Assembly (NCBI GenBank): GCA_009861545.1
Contig: VXME01000042.1
Coordinates: 1 to 64,000, forward strand
Source: Acidobacteriota bacterium
GTDB lineage: Bacteria; Acidobacteriota; Vicinamibacteria; Vicinamibacterales; UBA8438
Reading direction: 5' to 3'
Length of the DNA stretch: 64,000 nt
The notes below the pieces were generated by a model. That model ran no database searches. It saw nothing but the letters and a program-made list of their open reading frames with translations, and was not told the origin of the DNA. A program made the translations under genes and the position numbers. Positions 8,460 to 16,733 of the stretch are shown here, in pieces (positions within the stretch are counted from its first letter, which is position 1; each line of letters opens with the position of its first letter).

Positions 8460-11400
8460 TCATGATTCCACCTCGACTTGCCGCGCCGGCGTCAGGTGCG
8501 CAAACCAGCGCCAGGCGATGTACGAGACCGCGGCCGCGCCCAGCACCGCCCCGAACAGGGCGCCGCCGTAGGCCTGGTCCAAACCGCGCTCCAGGATGCC
8601 GGGCACCGTCATGGCGGCCGTCGCGAGCACCGCGACGGCCGGTCGGTCGCGCAACACCAACAGATAGGCGCCCAGCAGCAGCCCACCGCTGAGCAGGCCC
8701 AGGACCGCCCAGGACAAGAGGCCGTCCGGCGACGTCCCCGGCGCCAGCAGGGCCCCGACCAGCACCAGGGCGGCCCCGACGGCCACTTGCCGTCGTGTCC
8801 AGTGCGCGGTCAGCGTGTTCGCCGCGGTGACGATCAGCAGCGTCAGCACGGCCAAGGTGAAATATCGTTGCAGCGGCGCGACCGCGGCGCCCAGCCAGGG
8901 AGCCAGCGCGGAGGCGGGACCGTATGCGGACCACGGCGGCACGCCGCGGTCGAGCATGCTTCCGGCCACGGCGAGCACGCCGAGAGCCCCCAGCCCGAGG
9001 GCCAAACCGGTCAGGGCCGCCGGCTGGCGGTCGCTCGCCGCCGCGCCGCTCGCGGCCGCGGCGGTATGCCCGGCCAGCAATCCGAACAGGGCGGCGCCGA
9101 GGCCACCGCCGATGAGACCGCCCACCAGAGCGATCCCGACCTGCAGCGGCAGCGGTTGGGCCGTGGACAGGCCGCTCATGAGCAGCGGCCAGTTGTTCGC
9201 CATGGTGACGACCGCGGCGGACAACCCGATGCCCGCCACGGCCAGCCCGACTCTGATGTCGAAGGCCCCGCGCGTCCAGCGGACCACGGCCAGCACCGCG
9301 CCCGCCACCAGCAGCACGCCCAGCACGACGGCGGAGGCGACACCGGCGATCGACAGCGTCGTCCGCCGCTGCTCGTCGGCCCGGCGCCACTCCTCGGGCA
9401 GGAAGACGTAGCGCCGCGTGTCGGCCACCTCGTCGCCGGCAATCTCCACCGCCACGCGAGCCTCACCGCCGGCGAGGTCGCCGACGGCCTCGTCACGGAA
9501 GGTGAACGTCCAGTCGACGCGGGCGGGCCGCCGCGACTCCTCCGCCGATACCTCGGACAGATCCGCAACGGCGCCCATTCCGGCGAGCGCCTCCCGCGCC
9601 AACGTGCGCGCCTCGTCTTCCGACAGCGCGGCGCCCGCCGTGTCCTCCGCGAGCCGGTGCTCCCGGCGACCCGGTTCCCCGTCGGGGCCGACCCACACGA
9701 TGTGCTCCTCGGCGCGCGCCGCCACGTCGCCCTCGAAGCGGGCGTAACGCACACGCCAGCCCGGCCTGCCCACGTACTCGTCGAGCAGCGCGCGGTAGCG
9801 TTCCTCTCCCGCCTCGGTCCAGACGAAGCGGTGCTGCAGCCCGAGGCCGCTCGCCACCCGGCTCGACTCGGTCCACGCATCGGGATCGACGCCCCGCGCC
9901 GCGAGCACTTCGCGGGCGGCGGCCACGGCCTCGGCCCGGCCCACCTCCAGCGGCGGCGACTCGCTCGGCGTAGCCGCGGCATAGGCCCAGAGCCCGAGCC
10001 CCACGATACCGATCGCCGCGACCGCCGGCAGGCCCGGCAACCCGGCCGCCTCGCGCACCGGCGGGGCCGCCGGCTCCACGGGCGCCTCCTCCGCGGGCGG
10101 GCTCCACGCCTGGTTTCGCAGCGCCGCGGGCGCCTCGATCCATCCGCCGCCGCGATAGCGGGCGCTGCCGACCACCCACAACGGGATCAGGAAGATCAGC
10201 CCGAAGATCGACTGATCCACCCACGCGCCCGGCGCCGACGAGACGAACAGCGGGATGCCGAACAGCACCGCGTCGAACGCGAAGTGCATGACGATGGCCG
10301 GCAGCAGTCCGAAACGCAGGTACAGCAGCCCGAAGATGGTCGACGGCACGATCAGCTCGATGAGCCGCGCGTAGGACGGCTGCGTCGGGTAGGCCGCGTG
10401 GCCGGCCCCGAAGATGACGATCTGCAGGACGAACGCCCCCGCGATCCAGGCCCGGCGGTTGCCGAACCGGTCACCGATGAGGGCGGCGCCGGCCAGCGGG
10501 ACCGCCCGGAACAGGCACTCCTCCCAGAATCCCGCCTGCAGCGAGATGGCGAGCGGGCTGAGCCACGGCAGCACCGTGGCGAGCGAATCGGGGTTGACCA
10601 GCGCGTCGGACGGCGACCACCAGCCGAGGTAGCCGATGGTGAGCCAGTAGAAGGTGACGAGAAACGCCAGGTCGATGCCGACGATCAGGTAGCCGGCCAC
10701 GGTATGGCCCAGCACCGTCCACGAGCGGGCGCCCTCGCGCGACCAGACGCGCCAGAACTGCAGGTGCTCGGGGAACGCGCGCCGCGACAGGCTCTCGGCG
10801 GCCATGAACGAGAGCGTGAAGACACCGGTGAACGCCAGGAACGCGGCGATCTGCGTGGTCACCTGCTGGATCGCGAAGCTGGTTTCGGATGTCGCCGTGT
10901 CGTAGCCCATCCACAGCAGCGGCCACTGGTTCAACCCCGACAGCAACTGCGCGAAGGCAATCGACGCGCCCCACACGAGCGGCATGCGCCACAGCACCCG
11001 CCGCTGCCGGAGCAGCACGAACAGCCCGACGCCGAGGCCGCCGACGCCGTAGACGAGGAGCATCGCGAAGCTGCCGGCGATGGTGATGCCCTCGTTGGCC
11101 GAGCGCATCCGCTCGAAGCGGCGGTCGAAGGCCTCGGGAACCTGCAGCAGGTGCGTCAGCTCGCTCAGCCGGTCGCCGCTGACGACCAGGCGCAGGCGGA
11201 AGCGGCCCTCCCCGGCCTGTACGTCCGTCCGCTCGTAGACGAACGTGTGGTCGACCCGCCCGCCCGGATGCTCTTCCTGTGATGCCTCCACCGGCGCGTA
11301 GAGATCGAGCGTGACGTTCCACGGGACACCGATCCCATCCTCCGCGATGGCGCGGGCCGCGTCGGGGTCCAGCGCGGGGCCCGGCTCGTCCTCCGACAGC

Positions 11401-11792
11401 CGCTCGCGGAAGCCGTAAGGCGTGCCGTCGGGACGGAAGCGCACCTCCGCCTCGCGCACCTCGCCCCCGCGGAAGTGCCGGACGACCCACTGGTAGGGTT
11501 GGAACGGCCCGTCGGCGAGCAGCCCGGCGAACGCATCGGGTCCACCCCCTTCGAGCTCGACGAAGCTGCGCACCCGGTCGTCCACCCGGAAGCTGGCCGC
11601 CTGCCGGAAGTCCGACGGTCCCCAGTCGAGCTCGCCGGCGAGCCGCCGCGCCTCGGACAAGGCCGTGGCCCGGTCCATCTCCAGGTCGAGCTCGACGATG
11701 GAGAACGCGCGCGGGAAGTTGGTTACCGCGAACGCGGCGCACGCGACGGCGAATGCGGCGAACGCCGCCCAGAAAACCGGTTTCCGGAACAT
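8460..11792 (-). CDS. Giant CPBP-family intramembrane protease-like protein with duplicated ectodomain (1110 aa)
   Basis: Multi-pass membrane protein. An N-terminal anchor is followed by an extracytoplasmic alpha/beta region (about 35-235), then a membrane block holding the CPBP (Abi/CAAX-like) signature: EECLFR at 424-429, GAGH with H465, and HFAFD with H503 and D507. After a Pro/Ala linker (about 560-590) a second extracytoplasmic region (about 610-800) repeats the logic of the first (paired [11 protein letters not shown] / [10 protein letters not shown] segments, [11 protein letters not shown] / [11 protein letters not shown]). It is followed by more helices without CPBP motifs. So the gene looks like an internal duplication in which only the first half keeps the protease site. 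Start 11792 has GGAG six bases upstream. No operon partner is evident. The proteolytic target is unknown. Confidence 0.82.
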   Translation of the reverse strand: MFRKPVFWAAFAAFAVACAAFAVTNFPRAFSIVELDLEMDRATALSEARRLAGELDWGPSDFRQAASFRVDDRVRSFVELEGGGPDAFAGLLADGPFQPYQWVVRHFRGGEVREAEVRFRPDGTPYGFRERLSEDEPGPALDPDAARAIAEDGIGVPWNVTLDLYAPVEASQEEHPGGRVDHTFVYERTDVQAGEGRFRLRLVVSGDRLSELTHLLQVPEAFDRRFERMRSANEGITIAGSFAMLLVYGVGGLGVGLFVLLRQRRVLWRMPLVWGASIAFAQLLSGLNQWPLLWMGYDTATSETSFAIQQVTTQIAAFLAFTGVFTLSFMAAESLSRRAFPEHLQFWRVWSREGARSWTVLGHTVAGYLIVGIDLAFLVTFYWLTIGYLGWWSPSDALVNPDSLATVLPWLSPLAISLQAGFWEECLFRAVPLAGAALIGDRFGNRRAWIAGAFVLQIVIFGAGHAAYPTQPSYARLIELIVPSTIFGLLYLRFGLLPAIVMHFAFDAVLFGIPLFVSSAPGAWVDQSIFGLIFLIPLWVVGSARYRGGGWIEAPAALRNQAWSPPAEEAPVEPAAPPVREAAGLPGLPAVAAIGIVGLGLWAYAAATPSESPPLEVGRAEAVAAAREVLAARGVDPDAWTESSRVASGLGLQHRFVWTEAGEERYRALLDEYVGRPGWRVRYARFEGDVAARAEEHIVWVGPDGEPGRREHRLAEDTAGAALSEDEARTLAREALAGMGAVADLSEVSAEESRRPARVDWTFTFRDEAVGDLAGGEARVAVEIAGDEVADTRRYVFLPEEWRRADEQRRTTLSIAGVASAVVLGVLLVAGAVLAVVRWTRGAFDIRVGLAVAGIGLSAAVVTMANNWPLLMSGLSTAQPLPLQVGIALVGGLIGGGLGAALFGLLAGHTAAAASGAAASDRQPAALTGLALGLGALGVLAVAGSMLDRGVPPWSAYGPASALAPWLGAAVAPLQRYFTLAVLTLLIVTAANTLTAHWTRRQVAVGAALVLVGALLAPGTSPDGLLSWAVLGLLSGGLLLGAYLLVLRDRPAVAVLATAAMTVPGILERGLDQAYGGALFGAVLGAAAVSYIAWRWFAHLTPARQVEVES

Positions 11793-11948
11793 GGCCTACT
11801 CCATGGGGAAGCGATCGCTGCGCGAGGCAATCGAGTTCGGGGCTGCCGGCGCCCTGCTCGTTCGCCTGCGTCTTCCGGCTCGGCGACCCACCGGGCGGGA
11901 AGCGCCGTTTGAGTTTCCTCGCTATTCCCGTCAGTGTAGAGCACATCC

Positions 11949-12506
11949 ATGCCACAGGACACACAGTGCTTTATCGCGCTGATGCGCGGCCTCAACGTCG
12001 GCGGGCAGAACGTCATCGGCAAGGACGACCTGGTCCGCTGCTTCGCGGATCTCGGGTTCGACAGCGTTCGCACGTACATCCAGAGCGGCAACGTGCTGTT
12101 CCGCTCGGAAGAATCGCGCGTGGCGACGCTGACCGGCGCGATCGAGGCGGCGCTTTCCGAGCGGCTCTCGAACCCGGTGCGGGCCGTCGTCCTCGCCCGC
12201 GCGCGCTACCGGGCCGCGGTGGCGGCCGCCCCGGACGGTTGGGGCAGCGACGACGACCGGAAGCACAACGCGGCGTTCACCCTCCGCGGCGTCACGCCGC
12301 AACGGGTCATCGCGCAACTGCCCCTCCCGAAGGAGGACATCGAAACGGTCACCGCCGGACCGGGCGTGATCTTCTGGTCCATCTCGAAGCGGCACCAGAC
12401 CCGGACGACGTGGATGAAGGTGGCCGCGGCCCCCGTCTACCAGCACGTCACCGTCCGCAACCACCGGACGGTCTTCAGGCTGCGGGAGCTTCTGGAAGCG
12501 CTGTAG
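11949..12506 (+). CDS. DUF1697 family protein (185 aa)
   Basis: Full-length match to the DUF1697 pattern: FIALMRGLNVGGQNVI at the N-terminus, then LVRCFADLGFDSVRTYIQSGNVLF, and a C-terminal half ending RNHRTVFRLRELLEAL. The family is cytoplasmic, widespread and without an agreed function. It stands alone, divergent from the CPBP gene and convergent with the SDR gene. No strong ribosome site is visible before the ATG. Confidence 0.88.
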   Translation: MPQDTQCFIALMRGLNVGGQNVIGKDDLVRCFADLGFDSVRTYIQSGNVLFRSEESRVATLTGAIEAALSERLSNPVRAVVLARARYRAAVAAAPDGWGSDDDRKHNAAFTLRGVTPQRVIAQLPLPKEDIETVTAGPGVIFWSISKRHQTRTTWMKVAAAPVYQHVTVRNHRTVFRLRELLEAL

Positions 12507-12543
12507 GCCGGACCTGCCGGGTCAGCCGCGACAGGTCCCGGCC
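12506..12543. terminator. Hairpin between convergent DUF1697 and SDR genes
   Basis: GGCCGGACCTG (12506-12516) pairs with CAGGTCCCGGCC (12532-12543) with a single bulged base, starting inside the TAG stop codon. A 16-base direct repeat, GTCCCGGCCGCGGCGA, lies at 12535-12550 and again at 12568-12583 in the same short gap. There is no T-tract. Confidence 0.5.
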
Positions 12544-12587
12544 GCGGCGAGTCGCAGCCGCAGCTACGTCCCGGCCGCGGCGAAGGA

Positions 12588-13355
12588 CTACAACCGTGCG
12601 CGCTGCTTGTCGGCGCGTGCCCTCGTCACCAGCAACCAGTCCGGCAGGTGCCGTACGAGGTAGCGCACGAGGACGGACATCCGCCACGGGAACTCGCAGA
12701 CCTGCTTCTTGCGCCGGATGGCCCGGGCCATGAGTGCGGCCGCGCGCTCGGTCTCCATCAGGAACGGCATGCGGAAGCGGTTGCGGTCCGTCATCTCCGA
12801 GCGCACGTAGCCGGGATGGACGAGCGTGGCCCGGATGCCGGCCAGCGCCCAGTCCGGCCGCATGCCCTCGATCAGGCGGGTGAGCGCCGCCTTGGTCGCG
12901 CAGTAACCTGCCGCGCCGGGGAGTCCGCGGTATCCGGCGAGACTCGAGATGGCGACGACGTGGCCGGCCCTGCGCTCCCGCATCGACGGAATGACCGCCT
13001 CGATGGCGTAGAACGCGCCGAAGACGTTCACGCCGAACTCGGCTTCGAGCGCGTCCGCGTCGGGCTCCAGCGCCTCCGTGCCGAGTGCGATGCCCGCGTT
13101 GACCACGAGCAGGTAGATGGGGCCCAGCCGCTCGGCCAGCGTCCGCATCGCCTCGTGGACCTCGTGGCGCTGTGCGGCGTCGGCCGCCACGCATTCGGCG
13201 CGGGCGCCGGTCGCGCGAATCGCGGCGGCCAGGCTCTCCAGCCGATCCAGGCGGCGGGCGGTCAGTCCGAGGTTGTATCCGTCGCGGGCCAGCTCGAGGG
13301 CCAACGCCCGCCCGATCCCGCTCGACGCGCCGGTGACCACCGCAACTCGTCGCAT
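12588..13355 (-). CDS. Short-chain dehydrogenase/reductase (255 aa)
   Basis: Classical SDR: nucleotide-binding TGASSGIG at residues 9-16, NAG (VVNAGIAL), catalytic serine in AISSLAG and YCATK as the Tyr-x-x-x-Lys pair. The arginines after the first strand (TARRLDRL) suggest NADP(H). The Lys/Arg-rich C-terminus (RAIRRKKQVCEFP, LVTRARADKQRARL) suggests membrane association, as in SDRs of the lipid-oxidoreductase type. Substrate not predictable. A TPR gene lies 86 bases upstream on the same strand. Confidence 0.88.
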   Translation of the reverse strand: MRRVAVVTGASSGIGRALALELARDGYNLGLTARRLDRLESLAAAIRATGARAECVAADAAQRHEVHEAMRTLAERLGPIYLLVVNAGIALGTEALEPDADALEAEFGVNVFGAFYAIEAVIPSMRERRAGHVVAISSLAGYRGLPGAAGYCATKAALTRLIEGMRPDWALAGIRATLVHPGYVRSEMTDRNRFRMPFLMETERAAALMARAIRRKKQVCEFPWRMSVLVRYLVRHLPDWLLVTRARADKQRARL

Positions 13356-13441
13356 GCTTCTCTCACTAGTAGAGCCGATCGCTGCTGCATTCTACGCGCT
13401 GGCACGCAAGGCTCGGCACACGACTCGATGGACCCGTTTCG

Positions 13442-14023
13442 TCAGTCCAGCCGGGCCAGACGGTCCGCGCATTCGGCCACGCCGGCCTCGACCCCGACGG
13501 CGCTGTACAGGTCTCGAGCCCGCTCCCACAGTATCCGGGCCTCCTCGACCTGCCCCAGCTCCTCCTTGAGGATCGCCATCGGCCGCAACGCATTGGCGTG
13601 ATCCAGCTTCGCGGCGCCCGTCACGTGACTGCCATAGAGGGACAGTGCTTCCTCGTAGCACGCCTCGGCCTCGGTCAAGCGCCGGGCGTGCCGATGCACG
13701 TCTCCGAGATGCCGCACGGCATGGGCCAGCCGGAGCGGATCGGCGACGGCCCGCGCCACCGTGACCGCTTCCTCGAAGCAGGCACGTGCGGCGTCGTGGC
13801 GCCCGGCGTCCTGCTCGACGTGGCCGAGCTTTCCGAGCGCCACGACCAGCTCCCGGTCGGCGCCGGCCGCGCGGCAGATGGCGATCGCCTCGACCAGATA
13901 CCCACGCACTTTCCCCGCGACGGCTCGGGCATCGGCCTCCGCGGCGGGCGGTGCGGCCAGCTTGTCACGACGGAGAGCCCAGGCTTGCCGGATGAGCGTC
14001 AACGCGTCAGCGGCTGAAGGCAT
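13442..14023 (-). CDS. Tetratricopeptide repeat protein (193 aa)
   Basis: Cytoplasmic all-helical protein with no signal. At least three TPR units are visible: VALGKLGHVEQDAGRHDAAR, LAHAVRHLGDVHRHARRLTE, then HANALRPMAILKEELGQVEE. It resembles short TPR proteins of Acidobacteria that follow kinases or sigma factors, but no such partner is here. It probably acts as a protein-protein adaptor. It is the first gene of a possible two-gene unit with the SDR. Confidence 0.75.
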   Translation of the reverse strand: MPSAADALTLIRQAWALRRDKLAAPPAAEADARAVAGKVRGYLVEAIAICRAAGADRELVVALGKLGHVEQDAGRHDAARACFEEAVTVARAVADPLRLAHAVRHLGDVHRHARRLTEAEACYEEALSLYGSHVTGAAKLDHANALRPMAILKEELGQVEEARILWERARDLYSAVGVEAGVAECADRLARLD

Positions 14024-14253
14024 CCGGGAAGTCTAGTGGCAGGCTCGATTGCGACCTCCGACCGTAGTCATTCGTCCACGGTAGGCAGGGGAAACAGGGC
14101 ACGTGAACGGGGATGCGACGGAATCGCCGCCGGAAGGAACGAACCCGCCTCCGCGCGGGCGGGAACGGATCCGTCCCCGGTGCTAAACTACGCGGTTTCC
14201 GCGGCGCCTCGCTGGCCTCTTCCTGCGCTCGTTGCCGATTTCACCGTGGTCCC

Positions 14254-15138
14254 ATGACCCATCCCTCGCGCGTTTCGCTCGTGGCCGCCTTCGCGGCCGT
14301 TTACATCATCTGGGGGTCGACCTACCTGGCCATCAGCTGGGCGGTGGCGGAGATCCCGCCCTTCCTGACGGCAGGCGGGCGCTTCCTCGGCGCCGGACTC
14401 GTCTTCGTGGCGCTGGGCGTACGCGCGGGCGCGGCGCGGCCGACCGCCCGCGACTGGCTGACCACGGCGCTCATCGGCCTGCTGATGGCGGTCGGCGGCA
14501 ACGGGTTGGTGAGCTGGGCGCTGCAACGCGTGCCGTCCGGCATCGGCGCGCTGCTGGTCGCGATGGTGCCGTTCTGGGTGGCGCTGATCGACTGGTTGCG
14601 GCCCCGCGGCGGGCGGCCGCCGGGACAAGTGATCCTCGGGCTCGCGCTCGGTTTCGCCGGCGTCGCGCTGCTCGTCAACCCGACCGACATCGCCGGCGCG
14701 CGCACCCTCGACCTGGTCGGCGCGGGAACCATCGTCGTGGCCAGCCTGCTGTGGGCGACCGGCTCGGTCTACTCCCGCCACGCGTCGCAGCCGGCGTCGC
14801 ACTGGCTGTCGGCCGGCATGCAGATGCTCGGCGGCGGCGCCGTCCTGATGGCGCTGTCGGCGACCACGGGCGAGTTCTCCACGGTCGACTGGACCACCGT
14901 CTCCCCCACCGCCTTCGGGGCCTGGGTCTACGTCGCGGCGTTCGGGTCGGTGGCCTACGGCTGCTACCTGTGGCTGCTGAAGGCGTCCACCCCGGCCAAG
15001 GCGGCCACCTACGCCTACGTGAACCCGGTCATCGCCCTCTTCCTCGGCTACCTGCTCGCCGACGAGACGCTGACGCTCTGGTCGATGGGCTGCTCGGCCG
15101 TGGTCGTGGCCGGCGTGCTGCTGGTCGTGTCGCGCTGA
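14254..15138 (+). CDS. EamA/DMT superfamily metabolite exporter (294 aa)
   Basis: Inner-membrane transporter with ten predicted helices arranged as two EamA repeats; AVYIIWGSTYLAISWAV opens the first and GSVAYGCYLWLLKAS marks the second. YedA/RhaT-like members export amino acids or other small metabolites. I used ATG 14254, where the hydrophobic fold starts; the frame is open for 47 Arg-rich codons upstream that have no membrane character. It converges on the SMR gene with a 4-base gap, so both must share 3' processing. Confidence 0.88.
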   Translation: MTHPSRVSLVAAFAAVYIIWGSTYLAISWAVAEIPPFLTAGGRFLGAGLVFVALGVRAGAARPTARDWLTTALIGLLMAVGGNGLVSWALQRVPSGIGALLVAMVPFWVALIDWLRPRGGRPPGQVILGLALGFAGVALLVNPTDIAGARTLDLVGAGTIVVASLLWATGSVYSRHASQPASHWLSAGMQMLGGGAVLMALSATTGEFSTVDWTTVSPTAFGAWVYVAAFGSVAYGCYLWLLKASTPAKAATYAYVNPVIALFLGYLLADETLTLWSMGCSAVVVAGVLLVVSR

Positions 15139-15142
15139 CGGC

Positions 15143-15472
15143 TCAATGCAGTTGCGACCCCGACCACAGATTGATGACGGCGACGCCCGCGATGATGAGC
15201 CCCATCCCGACGACCGCGGGCGGATCCAGCCGCTGGCCGTGCACGACCAGGCCGAGCAGCGCGATCAGGACGATCCCGACGCCGGCCCAGATCGCGTAGG
15301 CGATGCCGACCGCCAGCCGCTCGAGGCATAGCGACAGGAAGTAGAAGGCGGCGCCGTAGCCCACCACCACCACCGCGCTCGGCAGCAGGCGCGTGAATCC
15401 CTCGGTCGACTTCAGCGCGGTGGTGGCGGCCACCTCCGACGCGATGGCCAGCGCCAGGTAGAGGTAGTGCAT
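15143..15472 (-). CDS. Small multidrug resistance (EmrE-type) efflux protein (109 aa)
   Basis: Four helices, with the membrane-embedded glutamate in IASEVAATTALKSTEGFTRL and the EmrE-like stretch AYAIWAGVGIVLIALLG, which separates EmrE-type exporters from guanidinium (Gdx) types. It works as an antiparallel dimer exchanging protons for quaternary or aromatic cations. Length is standard for the family when started at ATG 15472. Confidence 0.9.
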   Translation of the reverse strand: MHYLYLALAIASEVAATTALKSTEGFTRLLPSAVVVVGYGAAFYFLSLCLERLAVGIAYAIWAGVGIVLIALLGLVVHGQRLDPPAVVGMGLIIAGVAVINLWSGSQLH

Positions 15473-15527
15473 TTGCTCGATTCCCTTGCGTAGCGGAAGG
15501 GACCGGAAGGTAGCCGGATCCTCCCGG

Positions 15528-16724
15528 CTATTCACCCTGTTGGTTGCGCGAAGGATCGAGCCGAAACGTCACCCTGACGTACCGGTTGCGATCGTCCTGT
15601 GCAATCTCCGGCTCACTCCCGTTGAACTCACGCATGTCTCGACGCATCATCGGCCAACCTCTTCCCCGCTGCTCCATGAATCCCATGGCAAGCATGTAGT
15701 TCGCCAGAGACTCGTTGCGCGAACGGGGATGGGCACCGGCGCGAACGCTCTCCACGCTCATGTGGTTGGGTAGCGTGCCCGGGCTCGTGACGTCGACATG
15801 CCGGCCAAAGACCTCGAACAGCACTTTGGATCCCGTAATGGAGTAGTCACGGTGTACGACCGCGTTGACCAGTGCTTCCCGAATCGCCGGCCGTGGCAGC
15901 AGCGGGCGATCCTCGCGGATCAGCCCCCGATACGTCTCGAATCGCCCAAGGCCGGCGAACCAGCCGACCGCTCTTTCGACCTGCTCGTCCAGACGTCCGC
16001 CGGCATCCGCTACTTGCAGCGAATCAGAAGCCCTGTCCTCCCCGGCGTAGGCGACACACTCCACGCGGAAGCTCCGTGTCTGTGGATAACGCTGCGGGTC
16101 CCTGCCGAATGCCAGCACGCCGTAGAGCGTGGCCCGCAACGCGTCCCCGCTCTTCGTCAGGACGCCGCGATTGCGTAAATCGTCTTCCTCGGCCGGCTGC
16201 GGCTCCTCCTCGGTGTCGAGACCGAGTGCGCGCAGATAGGCGCCGAATCTCGCCAGGTCGATGTGACTCGACGTTGCAGCCAGTATCGAGCGCTCTTCGG
16301 TCAGTATGTACCCGAAGTCGTTGTAGAGATCCTGCAGCTCGCTCGGCGACGGCTCGACGCTGCTGCGTGCACGCCGCACCCACACGCGACCGTCGTAGCG
16401 CAACGGCTCGAGGCCGCGCTGCCTGGGAACCTCGATCCAGTGCACCCATCCCGACGGATCGTGATGTCTTCCACACAGCGCCGATACCGGTGCGCTGCAG
16501 CCGGTCTGAAGAAAGCTCGTCAGGCGTTCCTGAACGCTCTCCGTATCCTCTCGGACGCCCACGATTGTCTGCGAGTCGTCGACGCCCAGGATGATCACGC
16601 CGCCCTCGGTGTTCGCGAACGCGCACATCGCCCTCCCGATCCCCGGCAAATCGAGCCCGCGCTTGAACTCTGTCGAGGCGCCCTCGCCGGCCGCGATGCG
16701 TTCGAGTACGCCAAGCCACTCCAT
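15528..16724 (-). CDS. Schlafen-type AlbA_2 / HATPase protein, second gene of putative defence cassette (398 aa)
   Basis: The N-terminal AlbA_2 (Schlafen-fold) domain covers about residues 15-130: STEFKRGLDLPGIGRAMCAF, then ANTEGGVIILGVDD. The C-terminal HATPase_c_4 domain (about 270-360) carries REALVNAVVHRDYS and VTSPGTLP. Such proteins are usually called ATP-binding or divergent-AAA proteins and are common in islands; some Schlafen-fold proteins act on tRNA in antiviral responses. It starts 9 bases after the stop of the PHP-SMC gene, so the two form one transcription unit. The pair, not either gene alone, is the notable feature. Function is inferred from context. Confidence 0.85.
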   Translation of the reverse strand: MEWLGVLERIAAGEGASTEFKRGLDLPGIGRAMCAFANTEGGVIILGVDDSQTIVGVREDTESVQERLTSFLQTGCSAPVSALCGRHHDPSGWVHWIEVPRQRGLEPLRYDGRVWVRRARSSVEPSPSELQDLYNDFGYILTEERSILAATSSHIDLARFGAYLRALGLDTEEEPQPAEEDDLRNRGVLTKSGDALRATLYGVLAFGRDPQRYPQTRSFRVECVAYAGEDRASDSLQVADAGGRLDEQVERAVGWFAGLGRFETYRGLIREDRPLLPRPAIREALVNAVVHRDYSITGSKVLFEVFGRHVDVTSPGTLPNHMSVESVRAGAHPRSRNESLANYMLAMGFMEQRGRGWPMMRRDMREFNGSEPEIAQDDRNRYVRVTFRLDPSRNQQGE

Positions 16725-16733
16725 CCTGAGATC

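Noticed and set aside
8478-11282. Rightward open frame of 934 codons opposite the CPBP gene
   Set aside because: Arg/Gln/His-rich low-complexity text typical of antisense GC-rich sequence; the minus strand has a full CPBP signature and membrane helices.
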